This document shows, piece by piece, positions 51,111 to 63,604 of a stretch of 64,000 bases of DNA. How positions within the stretch are numbered: position 1 is the first letter of the stretch; every line of letters starts with the position of its first letter. Both the position numbers and the translations under genes were made by a program. The notes beneath the pieces are model-generated. The model was not told the DNA's origin. It worked only from the letters and a program-made list of their open reading frames with translations, and searched no databases. The DNA comes from Channallabes apus (Eukaryota; Chordata; Actinopteri; Siluriformes; Clariidae): NCBI GenBank assembly GCA_030522415.1, contig CM060104.1, positions 20,723,825 through 20,787,824 on the forward strand. The letters run 5' to 3'.

Positions 51111-51175
51111 TCAGGGTCATTTCAGAGAAGCAAAGAATATTCAGGTAGCATATAGAATGGTAAAAAGTAATAGTT
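51111..51175 (+). repeat. Third partial copy of a duplication segment
   Basis: gaagcaaagaatattcaggt and ggtaaaaagtaatag match 43868-43915 in copy A and 52632-52675 in copy B, but lie before copy B starts. Confidence 0.75.
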
Positions 51176-52314
51176 ATTTTTATGTCTGCCGGTTAAAAAA
51201 AAATCTTGATAAAGAATGACATCTACTGGCTAACCTTAGTCATGAGCCTGAAAACTATGAATTACTTTCCGAACAGTAGAATACAGGTATGAAATCTCTT
51301 CAAGGGTGAAAGATAAGAAAAAGACGCGCAAACTTGCTCTGTTGTGCATTGCATCAATAACTCAAAACATTTCATTAAACAAAACACAAATGCATTTGAC
51401 AAATGAAAAAAATAAAGATTATCTCATATTGTTCACACAATTATCTCTTATGTTCATTCTAATGAATTGTCTCAATTAACAGTAAAATGTTTATTTACTA
51501 ATACTAGCGCAATAAATCATGAAGGAATTAGAAATTAGCCTTAACATTAAATTGGCACTTTGGCTAATGAGCTCAACTTCTGTTGTAACAGTTGACAAAA
51601 TGGTAACAAATTCACTTGAACATGTCCCAAATCCTAACATTAGTATTTTCCTTAAAGAGGAATTTAAAGATGAGTACGTTAGCTACTTTTAAACTGCACT
51701 ACATAGAAATAATGGCATCACCCCATCAAAACTGTGATCAAAACAATTTCCCTTGCTTATTAAAAGTCCAAAACCTGACACATCATCATGTAGGCCAAAT
51801 AAAGTTATCGCAACACTACTGTAAAGAAATCTTGTGGGCAGTGGCATGCGGGTGTCATCAGACTTCATGCTTTCTAAGAAGTCTTCATTCTTTAAACTAA
51901 GTAGGTATAGCTCTGTTTTCATAAACTGTGACTGTGACTCATCAGATGTTCACAGCTGATTTTGGATTTAAAATCACAAAACAATATTTGTATTCGTGGC
52001 AAGTTTGAATACCCGAGAATAGCTTAGAATAGAATGTGAAAGAGTACTTTGGGCGCCAGGCAGAGTAAACACTTGTGACTCAAAGAAAACATGCATTAAA
52101 TATTCCTTATCAGTTTGCAATACTTTTGCTTCATTTATTTATTTATTTGGAAACTTGTTAACTTCAAAACTTTTGCAGTTCTCATTTTGCTGTTTTATTT
52201 GTTAAAACTTTTTTGAACCCAAATTATAAGTAGTTAGTTTAGAACAACACTATTTAAAACTTTTCCCCATTTTACAAGCAAAATACCTTTTAAAAATCCT
52301 CAGAGACTAACTTC

Positions 52315-52470
52315 TTCCAAACATTCAAGAACGCTTTGGTGATGAACAATGGTTTGGGAACAAAATATTTAAACTTTGGTTCCATGGTCAGGAAACTCCC
52401 CAGTCCTTAAACCCTTTGAGAACTTGTGTTCAATCCTCCAGAGGCAGGTGAACAGACAAAAACCTAAAAA
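52315..52470 (+). pseudogene. Tc1-like transposase relic (copy B)
   Basis: Counterpart of 43555-43725. The frame at 52376 has GNSPVLKPFENLCSILQRQV, a decayed form of the GNSPDLNPIEN region carrying the catalytic acidic residue. It continues open into a BED-like MAERKRNVVWSYFQ segment. Confidence 0.65.
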
Positions 52471-52549
52471 TTCTGACAAACCCTTCCTTTCTCCGCTTCT
52501 CTGCTGTGCTTTGTTGTTTTGCCATCACGTGACTCAGCAGTGCTTAAGA

Positions 52550-52640
52550 GAGTTGCAAATGGCAGAGAGAAAGAGAAATGTCGTGTGGAGTTATTTTCAG
52601 AGACATGTCAAAGTCAAGATCATTTTAGGGAAGCAAAGAA
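52550..52640 (+). other. Short BED-finger-like open frame
   Basis: ATG-initiated residues MAERKRNVVWSYFQ resemble the N-terminal start of BED zinc-finger/hAT proteins (MAE.K.S.VW..F). The same frame occurs in copy A near 43800 (MAERKRSVVWSYFQ). It ends after ~25 codons. An E-box-like cacgtgac lies just upstream in both. Could be a relic of a captured exon. Confidence 0.4.
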
Positions 52641-52779
52641 TATTTAGGTAGCATATAATGGTAAAAAGTAATAGTCATGTTGGATCTTCAGCATGAGTTA
52701 ATGTTAATTTTAAAAGTGTAATTGGTCATCGCAGTTGTACATAAAAACGTGATTAAATGAGTACTGTACATTCAATTAA

Positions 52780-53045
52780 GTTTTAAGTCAGTTATATTTG
52801 TATAGCGCTTTTAACAATGGTCATTGTTGTAAAGCAACTTTACAGAGAAAATAAAATACGAATACAGAGAAAATAAAATATGAATCGAAATGAACGGATT
52901 GGCCCTGCTGAGCAAGCAGAGGGCAGTGGTGGCAAGGAAAACTCCAAACATGGAGAGAGACAGAGAAAGGGACAGAAAAGAGAAGAGAAGAGATATGGTC
53001 ACATCATGTATAAGGTGAATGTACATTTAGTACAGAGTGCAAGCA
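52780..53045 (-). mobile_element. Retroelement fragment shared by both copies (B)
   Basis: The reversed tail atttgtatagcgcttttaac, then a shortened body with a 19-base internal repeat around gagaaaataaaatacg. Counterpart of 44395-44780. Confidence 0.65.
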
Positions 53046-56000
53046 AAATTATTTTTACTGTTTGTATGAAAACTGCTTAAAATCTACCCTTCACGTGACT
53101 AATTAAAGGCACACTAAAAGCAAAAATTCTAAAATCTTTTAATGATCATGAAACAGTATTCTGATTTAACATATTGATAACGCATTCACTTAATTAATTG
53201 TAATGCACTGCTCTCCCCTGCAGAAAAGTACATATAATTTCACATTCATTCTTTGAAAAAAAAAAAAAAAAGTATCGATATTACTGGCCCTGGTACTGTA
53301 TCTTTTCTTGGTATCAGGTAATTTCCAAATTTTTCAGTATCGCCCACCCATAGTTTGTGGGTGAGGGAGGGGACTTTACTAGGAATGTCTCTTACTCAGA
53401 AGTACAGAGATACAGTATGGAGTGAAGCAGCTTCATCACTTTGGGTCACATCACACTGTAAAAAATCTGACCTAGGGTCAACAAAGTTACACCTAACATA
53501 TTTAAGTAAATTTTACTACTATAATAATGAGTAAGAAATATAGAATAAATTATTTAAATGTAAGACAATATATATTTAATTGTAAATTAAATCAAGTCTT
53601 TTATTGTGTTGGATTTAATATTAACTGTCAAATATAATGTATTCAGCATAAATATTTTAAGCTAAATTAAATCATTTTAAGGAAAAGTTTTACATTTACT
53701 AAAAAATGTTACATTCAATGAATATCTTTGAATATCTTTCAATTCAATTAATAACATTAAATATTTAAGTGAACCTGATTTACTTTTACAGATAAATCTA
53801 CTTAATATTGGATGTGACTTCATTGAAACAATTTTAATATGTCTAAGTTACTTAAATGCTTGTGCTGGGTTAACATAAAAACAACAGGAATAGCATTTAA
53901 CATTTGTCACGACATTTATTTGCAGACACCATAAACATTGTCCAACATTTTTTTAAGTGCAGCATCAGAAGCTGGTAAAATGGACAGTAACTGTATACTT
54001 TGTGTATCAAAAAAAGAATATACTGCCAAATATGTTACAATTACTGTTTCATCTGAAACATCAAGAGTTTTTATTTTAACATTAAAACTAGCAAACAGCA
54101 TTATGAGACTATTACAAAGGTGGGCCATATTCATCATAAAGAAACATACAATATTCTGTTATTAAATGTGTCCCCTTTAATTTAATAGTTTATATTGAGC
54201 TCAATTCAAAACACAAGTTAATTCCTCACCTCTAGAGAAAGTTAACTGCTGCAGTCAGACACTCAGTGTCAAGGTCAGCTAATCATTTGTTAAAGTGGGG
54301 GAGGGGAAGCTAACGATAACACTCTGAAACATTGACTAGCTCGGCTGCCTCTTTAAAGAATATTATATACTATATAACGCACATTGTAATAAAATTCACA
54401 CACCGAACTAACTACCATGCTAAGCCCGACTTTTAGCCAAATAAGAACAGAGCAGACTGAGAGGACGTCTTTGCTTTAGAACAGATTGAGAGGAAATAGG
54501 TTAACTGAATTTAACCACACAATAAAATACTATATAGTACAAATCGGATTCCAAAAAAGTTGGGACACTAAACAAATTGTGAATAAAAACTGAATGCAAT
54601 GATGTGGAGATGGCAAATGTCAATATTTTATTCAGAATAGAACATAGATGACAGATCAAAAGTTTAATCCGAGAAAATGTATCATTTTAAAGGAAAAATA
54701 TGTTGATTCCAAATTTCACTGTGTCAACAAATCCCCAAAAAGTTGGGACAAGTAGCAATAAGAGGCTGGAAAAAGTAAATTTGAGCATAACGAAGAGCTG
54801 GAAGACCAATTAACAGTAATTAGGTCAATTGGCAACATGATTGGGTATAAAAAGAGCTTCTCAGAGTGGCAGTGTCTCTCAGAAGCCAAGATGGGTAGAG
54901 GATCACCAATTCCCACAATGTTGCGCAGAAAGATAGTGGAGCAATATCAGAAAGGTGTTACCCAGCGAAAAATTGCAAAGACTTGCAGTTATCATCATCA
55001 ACTGTGCATGATATCATCCGAAGATTCAGAGAATCTGGAACAATCTCTGTGCGTAAGCGTCAAGGGCGTAAAACCATACTGGATGCCCGTAATCTCCGGG
55101 CCCTTAAACGACACTGCACCACAAACAGGAATGCTACTGTAAAGGAAATCACAGAATGGGCTCAGGAATACTTCCAGAAACCATTGTCAGTGAACACAAT
55201 CCACCGTGCCATCCGCCGTTGCCAGCTGAAACTCTACAGCGCAAAGAAGAAGCCATTTCTAAGCAAGATCCACAAGCACAGGCGTTTTCATTGGGCCAGG
55301 GATCATTTAAAATGGAGTGTGGCAAAATGGAAGACTGTTCTGTGGTCAGACGAGTCACGATTCGAAGTTCTTGTTGGAAATGTGGGACGCCATGTCATCC
55401 GGACCAAAGAGGACAAGGACAACCCAAGTTGTTATCAACGCTCAGTTCAGAAGCCTGCATCTCTGATGGTATGGGGTTGCATGAGTGCGTGTGGCATGGG
55501 CAGCTTGCATGTCTGGAAAGGCACCATCAATGCAGAAAAATATATTCAGGTTCTAGAACAACATATGCTCCCATCCAGACATCATCTCTTTCAGGGAAGA
55601 CCTTGCATTTTTCAACAAGATAATGCCAGACCACATTCTGCATCAATCACAACATCATGGCTGCGTAGGAGAAGGATCCGGGTACTGAAATGGCCAGTCT
55701 GCAGTCCAGGGCCCGGTTTCTCGAAAGCTTCTTATCTCTAAGTAGTTCTTAAGTCGTACCTTAACCTCTCTCTTAACTTTATGGCGCATTTCTCGAAACG
55801 TTCTTACGCTAAGTATCTCTTAGCTAAGTCAGACGTTCGTAAGGTTGGTCTGGAGCAACCTTAACTCATACTTAGCATAGTTTCAGCTCAAGACGCTAGT
55901 GGCCGCCACTGAGCAGCAGTCTTTATAAATCAGCGGTGTATGCAAACACATTATGGCACGTTATCAAAGTCGTATTAATGATGGAATATACTGTAGACCT

Positions 56001-56616
56001 GTTTAAGAATATTATTTTATTTGATATCAGAACTAATAGAGTGACTTTTAATTAGCCTATTTCATAATGTGACTAATGCATTAAAATTGCCAATCACAAT
56101 TAATATTAAACAGGTGGCGAACAATTAGGCAGCGATACAGCGTGGTGTTGTGTTAAACTGAAGACGGCGCGGTCCGTGGAGCCGTGTGAGTCATGTACAT
56201 TTTTCCTTTAGACAAAACTTCAGCCCTTTTCATATTTTCCCCGTGGCCGTTATTAAAAAATATATAAAATAAACGTTTTGCCTTTCAAGGCAACAGATTA
56301 TGGAGCTTCTTGAGCTGCTCAGAACTGCGCGTGCCAGACCAACGCATCATACTTTACTGTACACTCCCCGTCCCGATGTCCAGCTGCTCGCTGCTTTTTG
56401 TTTAAAATATGTTTCATTGCTCATTAGCCATTATTCATGACTTTATGGGTTTTTCTTTTGACACGTTTTATTTTTATGAAATTTGATTTAGTTAAATGAG
56501 AAAATAACCATGGGAGTTTCAAACCCCGCATCCATTCATTTTTCTGGGTGATTGTAATGTTTAATACCCCTACAGTATTCACTTATGCGGTTTGACTCGG
56601 TGTGAGATGCGGTGTG

Positions 56617-57136
56617 TTATACCCCTATCTCACCTGCACGGTCTCGCGCTGTGGCCGTAGGCTTGATCATGATTCACCCCGAGTTTTTGCGCTGTGATTA
56701 CGTTTTCATCTTTCCGCGTGAAAAATTCAACGTTTAATTTTTTGCTGGTCCTCGCGGTAGCTTGCAGACTTTGCAGAACGTCGCGGAACGTTAAAGGAAC
56801 GTCGTGGGCAATCGCGGCAGCTCACGGAGATGAGTCAGGCCACACAGGTGAGAGAGGGGTATTAGGCACCACACAGGTGAGAGAGGGGTATTAGGCACCA
56901 CACAGGTGAGAGAGGGGTATTAGGCCCCACACAGGTGAGAGAGGGGTATTAGGCAGCGTGATCCGCCTCGAGTGACCGGCGCCCGACGGTCCGCGAAGAT
57001 CTGCCAGGTCCGTGAGCTTCCGCATGTTTATTTTTTTTGCGTGGTAAAATGGAAACGTAATAACAGCACCAAAACTCGCGCTGAATCATAATGAACCGCA
57101 CTTACGGCCCCGCGTAGGTGAGATAGAGGTATTAAA
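56617..57136. mobile_element. Fold-back element with long inverted arms
   Basis: The left arm from ttatacccctatctcacc and the right arm ending ggtgagatagaggtattaa are imperfect inverted repeats of ~130 bases (both have tgattacgttttc/gttattacgtttcc-like and gcgagtttt-like blocks). GC-rich core. It lies within the GGGCCC element. Confidence 0.7.
56840..56955. repeat. 29-bp tandem repeat, four units
   Basis: Four units of 29 bases containing aggtgagagaggggtattag. The unit resembles the terminal sequence of the fold-back element that contains it. Confidence 0.95.
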
Positions 57137-59217
57137 CCTCCACCCTGTCATCTCATCGTATTCATTCCATAAGTGCGCTATACAACCCCAACAACTGACA
57201 CTTCACATTGTTTCTGAAGGTGGTGAAGAGTGTTATCAGCTGTTTGTCCATCAACTATGATTGTAAAACCCCATTCGTTTCACGGCCACATGTTACATGA
57301 AAATATTATATATTATATTATTATATTAATTAATATTAATTTATATATTTGTCTATTATGACATGTTATTGTTAAGTTAACACATGTCGAAATAAACGCT
57401 ATTAAAAGAATTTAGTGCAATGTTTAATTTGCATAGAAAGTGCCGTCTTTCTTAACACTGTCATGCAAAAGGAGTCAAAAATCGATTCCAGAGCCACCGA
57501 TGTCCGCTAATTCAGGACCTTCACTGTAGACAGCGCCGCGTAACGTCGGACGTAAGAGGCAGCGACTTAAGAAGACTCCTAAGAGACAGTTCGAGAAATA
57601 CACTTAGAAAAGTTATCACTTAACGTAAGATATATCTTAAGAGTCTTCTTAGCGCGCGAATAGTGTGCGTTATCGAGAAACCGGGCCCAGATCTTTCCCC
57701 TACGTATAGAGAACATTTGGCACATCATAAAGAGGAAGGTGCGACAAAGAAGGCCCAAGACGATTGAACAGTTAGAGGCCTGTATTAGACAAGAATGGGA
57801 GAGCATTCCTATTTCTAAACTTGAGAAACTGGTCTCCTCGGTCCCCAGACGTCTGTTGAGTGTTGTAAGAAGAAGGGGAGATGCCACACAGTGGTGAAAA
57901 TGGCCTTGTCCCAACTTTTTTGGGATTTGTTGACACCATGACATTTTGATTCACCATATTTTCCCCTTAAAATGATAAATTTTCTCAGTTTAAACTTTTG
58001 GTCCATGATTTATGTTCTATTCTGAATAAAATATTGACATTTGCCATCTCCACATTATTGCATTCAGTTTTTATTCACAATTTGTTTAGTGTCCCAACTT
58101 TTTTGGAATCCGGTTTGTATATTTCACAACTGTCTGTAAAAAAATTAACTGCTACAAAATTATTTGTACATACTTATTACTGACTAAACAAATTTCATAT
58201 TAAGAAATATGCAGATCCTGCAGCATGTGGCACCTTGTCTGGATGTAAAAACTTGGGCGGAAATTGCGTGGCAGTAGAACCTAGTCTCTCTAAATGAGTA
58301 AAATTTACAAACATTTTTTGATTTTGACACGGCCAGAAAAAATTTATTAAAATTTCCCGATTTTTTTTTTTTTTTTTTTTTCCTCGCTGGTTTTAAATTG
58401 AATTTTTTTTTTACTTGAAATGGAATTAATAAATAATCAGCATTTGTTTAAATCAGCTTAATTTGACTCCGCAGTAAGTATTTTATTATGTACTTGTTAC
58501 TAATATTAATTTAACAATTGTTAATTAAGCCCAATCCCACTTTTTACAGTGCACTGGAATACCGACTGCTGGAGGAGAACTGGGAAAAAAGTGCACACTT
58601 TAATTTGTACAGCAATGTAACCACTAATGTGAAATGGTTTAGTCCTGACTCTTAATTGGGGGCGTGAGTAATGTCCTGATGCTTGTCGAATAAAAGCAAT
58701 ATGTAAGAATAGGTCAAAGCCATTAGGTGTACAGTTTAAAAAAGGTGGAAAGAAAAGCAGAACTGGGCAGAAGATAAAGGTATGCAGTAATGTTATCTCT
58801 TTATAAATATAATATTATGTAGACTGATTTGCCTGAAGGATGCTGTATGGTTCCTATGGTTACAGTTTCATAATTTAGATTTTTTTAAATATAGTTGTAA
58901 GGCAAAAGGTCCCAGGGAACAACCATCACTGCCTGGGAACATTCAGGTGCCACAGCACTAGAGCAAAAATCATACATGCTACATACAACATTTACATACT
59001 GTATATCTTACAAGTCCGAACAGCTCATATTCATAAATTATAGAATTAGAAAATAGTACATGATAAACTGTTTAAATTCAGGTTTGCATGTTTGCTTGTT
59101 TCAAAACACACTGTATATTTAGTTTTTTTCTGCACAAATCACACACAGTTTTAAATCGTGATATGATGTGTGCAATTATTAAATTACAAAAGGCTGCAGT
59201 TTCTTACAGGAAATATA

Positions 59218-59450
59218 CACTCACGAATTGTCATTACCGCTTAATCCTATATTCAGGGGGTCACGGGGGGCCTGGAGCCTATGCCAGGAGACTAAGTGCA
59301 CGAGGTGGGGGATACCGTGGAGGCGCCAATCCATCATAGAGCACACAGACATACAGTACATACAGTACACACACTCATTAACACACTACGGGCAGTTTGA
59401 GAATTTTGTCTTTGGACTGTGGGAGGAAACCTGAGTACCTGGAGGAAATA
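59218..59450 (-). mobile_element. Mermaid-like SINE 3' part (copy B)
   Basis: Counterpart of 49068-49310: ttcagggggtcacggggggc and cactacgggcagtttgagaa in reverse orientation. Confidence 0.7.
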
Positions 59451-59799
59451 AAATATACACATGGTTAGGAATGTATGTAGTGTTTGTCAATAATGTAAGT
59501 ATTTGTTTATTTTATAAATACATTTGTGATGATAAATAAATATTGGCAAACATCACCTTAATTAGATTATTTCTGCCACTATTTTGTATTTGGTGCTATG
59601 TGTTAAAATAGTGATTTAAAATGTGTTTATTTTATTTTTTATCAAATTGCTCAGTTTACTGTTTTTCATCTAGAATAGAGAGATTGAGCTAGTTCCAAAA
59701 AAAGAGAGAGAGAGAGAAAATAAAAACACACACACAATCTCCACGAACACCACTTTATCTCCTTCTGTCCCTTAGTTCTGTTTTGGCATCCTTGTCACT

Positions 59800-60420
59800 C
59801 TGTTCTATGGTGCCAGGCTTACCCTTGTTAACTTTTGCCACTCCTCAAATTTTATTACATTTTGTTCGTACACTGTGAGCTAATCTGATGTCAAAGTGAG
59901 ATATGATCATTGACAACTGATGATGGAATCTGTGGTAGTTGTGTAAGAGTACAGTACAGTAGGTACTCTATCTAGACAACAGGACTGTATGTAATATACT
60001 GTAAGAGAAAGCAGTAGTATTAAGCTCTGGGTCCTTTTTGTCCCCATTTCTGTCATGCATTCCTATGTACTAAATATCACTGATTAGTCCACACTTATAT
60101 TTATCTGACCACAACTCAGTCATTATGCTTTTGATCTAGCCTGTTTTGAAAGTAAGCTGCTATTGTGGATATTTAATATAAGGTGTGTTCAAGTCAAACC
60201 AGGGTTTTTAATTGTGCAGAATAACAGAACAGTTATTAACCTTTCTTTTTAACACTTTTTCCACTACCATGGGATACATCTTACAACATGGTTGAAGCTG
60301 CACACTACACCAGTTACAGTTAAAATAATTGGTGCCAACTAAAACATATTCATTAATCCAGTAATTATCCAGTAAAAACACTTTTAATTATTTACTTATT
60401 TAAATGGTAACTTTTCCCCC
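59800..60420. other. Intergenic DNA
   Basis: No gene or element recognised beyond an AT-rich background. Confidence 0.4.
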
Positions 60421-60427
60421 AGGTAGT

Positions 60428-60625
60428 GTAGGTAATGTGGTGGCTCAAACGGGTAAGGATCTGGGTTACTGTTTGGAAAATCAGGAGTTCAAGCCACCAA
60501 GCTGCCATAATTGAGCCCTTGAGCAAGGCCAGATAACCCTATCTGCTTAAGGGGTGCTGTATCCTGGCTGATTCTCTGCTTTGACCCCAGCTTCCTAACT
60601 GGGATATGCAAAAAATCGTTATGAA
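60428..60625 (+). mobile_element. Decayed SINE-like sequence
   Basis: A tRNA-like start (ggtggctcaaacgggtaagg, ggagttcaagccacc) followed by ttgagcaaggccagataacc, as in a second family of fish SINEs. Highly diverged. Confidence 0.5.
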
Positions 60626-60964
60626 AAGTACATGTGAGAAATAACTGAATTTTAATTCTTAATTATAAATCACCAATCAACAGCATCATTATCCATTTGA
60701 TAGAAAGGATTAAGAGAACATTATGTTGTGAGCATCAATCCTGATTTCAAACATTTCAGTAGCACCTGCAATATTTCATACATAATTAATGATTCCCCTT
60801 CAAAGCAAATTTGTCGGTGTATTTAGAGAAAACATTGCACACATGTGAACTCCAGTATTATGCAGGACATGTGTATCAGCGTGACCGTATTTTTATTCAT
60901 CCCTACTATATTCTAACCGTTGCTTAGTGAAAATTGTCTCCATACAACTCCAGCCTCGTTGGTT

Positions 60965-61140
60965 TGACCATGAGCTGGAGTTTCTCTGCACATTCTCCTT
61001 GTGTCTATGTGGATGTTCTTTGGGTTCTTAAAAATGCACAGCAACCTCCCTAGTGTAAAATTAACCACCTAGAGTTTTGATATAACACTTGGGGTTAATT
61101 AGTATTCAGCTGGTCATGAGTGGCCAGCTGGGTTATATTC
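60965..61140 (+). mobile_element. Old Mermaid-like SINE fragment
   Basis: ggagtttctctgcacattct and ggatgttctttgggttctta correspond to the SINE body phrases gcatgttctcc and gtttcctccgggt. Heavily mutated. Confidence 0.45.
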
Positions 61141-62930
61141 CATAGGACACATAAGAACTGCATGACAGATTATACGCTACCTTTATTTTCTTTATGCAAT
61201 GAACACATATGACTACTCAGTGAGTGAGCAAGCAAGAGATCATCATAAAACCCTTGTATTTCAAAGGCTAACCAACAATCTTCACTATGCACCATGCACA
61301 ATAGGTTGCTTCTCTTTTCAAAAGCTTGGAATAAAATTTTTCAGTTGTTTTCTTTTGCTGATTTACCTCCTATCACACAAGATGAATACTGGTTAAATTG
61401 CAATGCCAATAGCATGATTAAGTGCTAGAAATGTGATTTGACTGCCAGACACCAGTGACATAAAAACTGTGCATACAGGATTATGATTGCCTGCACCCCT
61501 GAGTTTATATACTGTATACACAAACACTCAGTTAACACTCAGGATTTTATTGCTCATTTATATGGAATTATGTGAGTTAATGTGTGTATGTGTGCTCTGT
61601 AATTGACTGGTGTTCCTTCCAGGGTGTATTTTTTTTTTTTGGAACAATATAATTGCCATTATTTGTAGATATTACACAGATTCTGCTCATCAGGGGGTTC
61701 AATCCAATTACTCAATTTAAATTACACGTTCAGTTTGACACAAACGTTCAGTTTGACAGATGATTAACTGGTAAAGTATAACATTGCACATTCTATTCCC
61801 TTTGAAGTAATTTAGATGCAAGTGAATTAGCTAGTACAACCTCAGACCGGTTGTACAGGGTTCATCCAAGTTTATTTGTGACGCATTCCTTCCAGTTAGA
61901 TCTTGAAAGCTACACCTCCAACATATGATAGGAATGGCTGCACAGAGGTTACCCATCGTCAGAATGCTGATGTTCTTTTGTGTAAACTGCATGATAAAAT
62001 GTTTTATCTTTTTTGTTACATATGCACGAGAGTCCCTACATCACATGTGGGTACTGATGGACGAGATACAGTGTTCAACGTGACTAGGGTAAAGACAATA
62101 GCCCATTTTCCTCGAGGTAGGTTTCATTTTAATAGGTGCATTCAAGAAGGGCGCATTCCATACTTTAATTATCGCTATTCATGATAAATAAATGCAAATG
62201 CAGACTTTTTCTTCAGTAACCAGGGTGTATATTACCATTTATGAGTTGACTATGAGAAAATGTCTCCGCATTCCAAAACCGCTGGCATGAAGGTACAATA
62301 ATTTTAGAAGCTATTTGATGTTTTCTTAATCATGTGGCAAAACTGCACATCTTCTACTTTTAGATTGAAATTGACATTTTAGTCCTATTAAAAACTGAAG
62401 CTTACCTTTGTACTTACTGACATGTAAATAAGTAGAAGATTTTTGGCAATATGATGAAATGATAGTGAAGTTCAGAATCAACAGAGAATCAGCATTCTGA
62501 TCTGCGACACTGAATTGTGTAGATCACAACACTGCATTGTTTAATGGGAAACATGCCACTCATCTGCCTCAGGTGCTTAAGAGGTCACGGAAGTTTGTAC
62601 AGATAGTACCTTTGTCCCATAGCTGACTGCCACATTGCTATTTGTTTCTGTAATTAGAATACCCAAAACAAACACATACTGAATACTAAACTATCATACC
62701 CATACTACTGCAGCAACATACCCATTCTGATTATGTATTATACATTTGATACGTAAAATAGAATAAAATCTATTATAAATATTCCTTAAAATACACCACA
62801 GTTGGTGAACATGATCACTGGGTTAATAGCAATAATAATAATATAATATATGATCCTATTGTTAAATGTAGCAGTCAGGAGAGGAATACAAAATTATTTC
62901 CACAACATTAAAATTAACATAGGCCTCACA
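61140..62930. other. Intergenic DNA
   Basis: No gene supported. A short SINE-like tail (ctctgtaattgactggtgtt) lies near 61595. The frame at 61903-62184 has no family resemblance. Confidence 0.4.
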
Positions 62931-62934
62931 CCTC

Positions 62935-63090
62935 TGTCTAATCCAGTTTTCTCCCACAGTTCAAATACAGTAAATGCAGATAAGATTAACTGGCATTTCC
63001 AAATTAACCCGTCTGTGTGCGGATAGATTTGGACAGATTTCAGGCTCCCTGTGACAGTGTACAAGATACGCGCTATAAAGTATGAATAAG
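62935..63090 (+). mobile_element. Old Mermaid-like SINE fragment
   Basis: ttttctcccacagttcaaat and gcagataagattaactggca align with the SINE middle (tttcctcccacagtccaaag, attagactaattggc). The 3' tail is degenerate. Confidence 0.55.
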
Positions 63091-63300
63091 TGAGTTACAG
63101 TGTAGCAGAACACGGTGAAGATGATCATCTGCAAATGTAGGAAAGGAGGCACTTTCTACATCCACTGTAATTTAATTGGGGACCATTCATTATTTCCTAT
63201 ATATATTTGGACATAATAATGTCCTAATAATCATACTCTTTTCTATAGTTTTGCACAACTTTTCTGTTTAAAAAAATATATGTTTAATAAATTTAAGAAT

Positions 63301-63602
63301 GGCGGCACGGTGGTGTAGTCGATAGCACTGACGCCTTGCACCTCCAGGGTCGATTCCCGGCCAGGCTCAATTCCCGTCTCTCTGTGCATGGAGTTTGCAT
63401 GTTCTCCCCGTGCTTGGTGGGTTTCCTCCGGGTACTCCAGTTTCCTCCCACAGTCTAAAGACATGCAGGTTATGTTAAACGTTCCCAAATTGCCCGTAGT
63501 GTATGAATGGGCGTGTGAGTGTGTTTATTTGTGTTTACCCTGCAATGGATTGGCACCCTGTCCAGGGTGTACCCTGCCTTGTGCCTTAAGCCGCCTGGGA
63601 TA
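63301..63602 (+). mobile_element. Mermaid-like SINE, truncated at 3' end
   Basis: Matches 43972-44260 closely from ggcggcacggtggtgtag to cgcctgggata. It is then cut off where the Tc1-like element begins. Confidence 0.85.
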
Positions 63603-63604
63603 TT

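Larger units (their letters stand above)
55709..57688. mobile_element. GGGCCC-ended element inserted in transposase (1.98 kb)
   Basis: GGGCCCGGTTTCTCGA at the left is exactly inverted at the right (TCGAGAAACCGGGCCC). The related motifs tttctcgaa and cttaagtcg recur in both subterminal regions. Removing it rejoins gtcca/gatctttcc of the Tc1 gene. The target duplication is short (A, or CCA if the ends are read one or two bases in). No transposase; PIF/Harbinger-like is possible. Confidence 0.8.
54891..57893 (+). pseudogene. Tc1-like transposase, split by an insertion
   Basis: Starts MGRGSPIPTMLRRKIVEQY at 54891. A one-base frameshift near 54983 shifts to the frame SSSTVHDIIRRFRES (paired-like HTH). 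Catalytic residues are seen in WSDESRF and FQQDNARPH. The frame is cut at ...WPVCSP (55708) by the element at 55709-57688. The rest follows from 57689 (RRPKTIEQLEACIRQEWESI, LVSSVPRRLLSVV, stop at ~57893). A 4-base insertion near 57702 also breaks it. Three lesions make it inactive. Confidence 0.88.
54540..58117 (+). mobile_element. Tc1-like transposon inside the CACT element
   Basis: TIRs caaatcggattccaaaaaag and its inverse ctttttttggaatccggtttg-like end, flanked by TA (54538-54539 and 58118-58119). Without its own insertion it is ~1.6 kb, the normal Tc1 size. Confidence 0.9.
53454..58551. mobile_element. CACT-ended element, outer shell of a nested stack
   Basis: Ends CACTGTAAAAAATC and CACTTTTTACAGTG are inverted. 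It is flanked by CA on both sides (53452-53453 and 58552-58553). Copy A has the uninterrupted sequence ggtcacaccactgg at 45350, showing the insertion point. About 1.5 kb of it is its own sequence. A minus-strand frame ending at 53916 (LPASDAALKKMLDNVYGVCK) may be the last exon of an internal gene. Confidence 0.8.
51176..59797 (+). repeat. Segmental duplication copy B
   Basis: Direct counterpart of 40594-49700. Its only large private insertion is the CACT-ended nest at 53454-58551. Without private insertions the ancestral unit was roughly 3.5 kb. Confidence 0.9.

Noticed and set aside
55156..55623. Second long plus-strand frame in the Tc1
   Set aside because: Overlaps the transposase in another frame and lacks family features.
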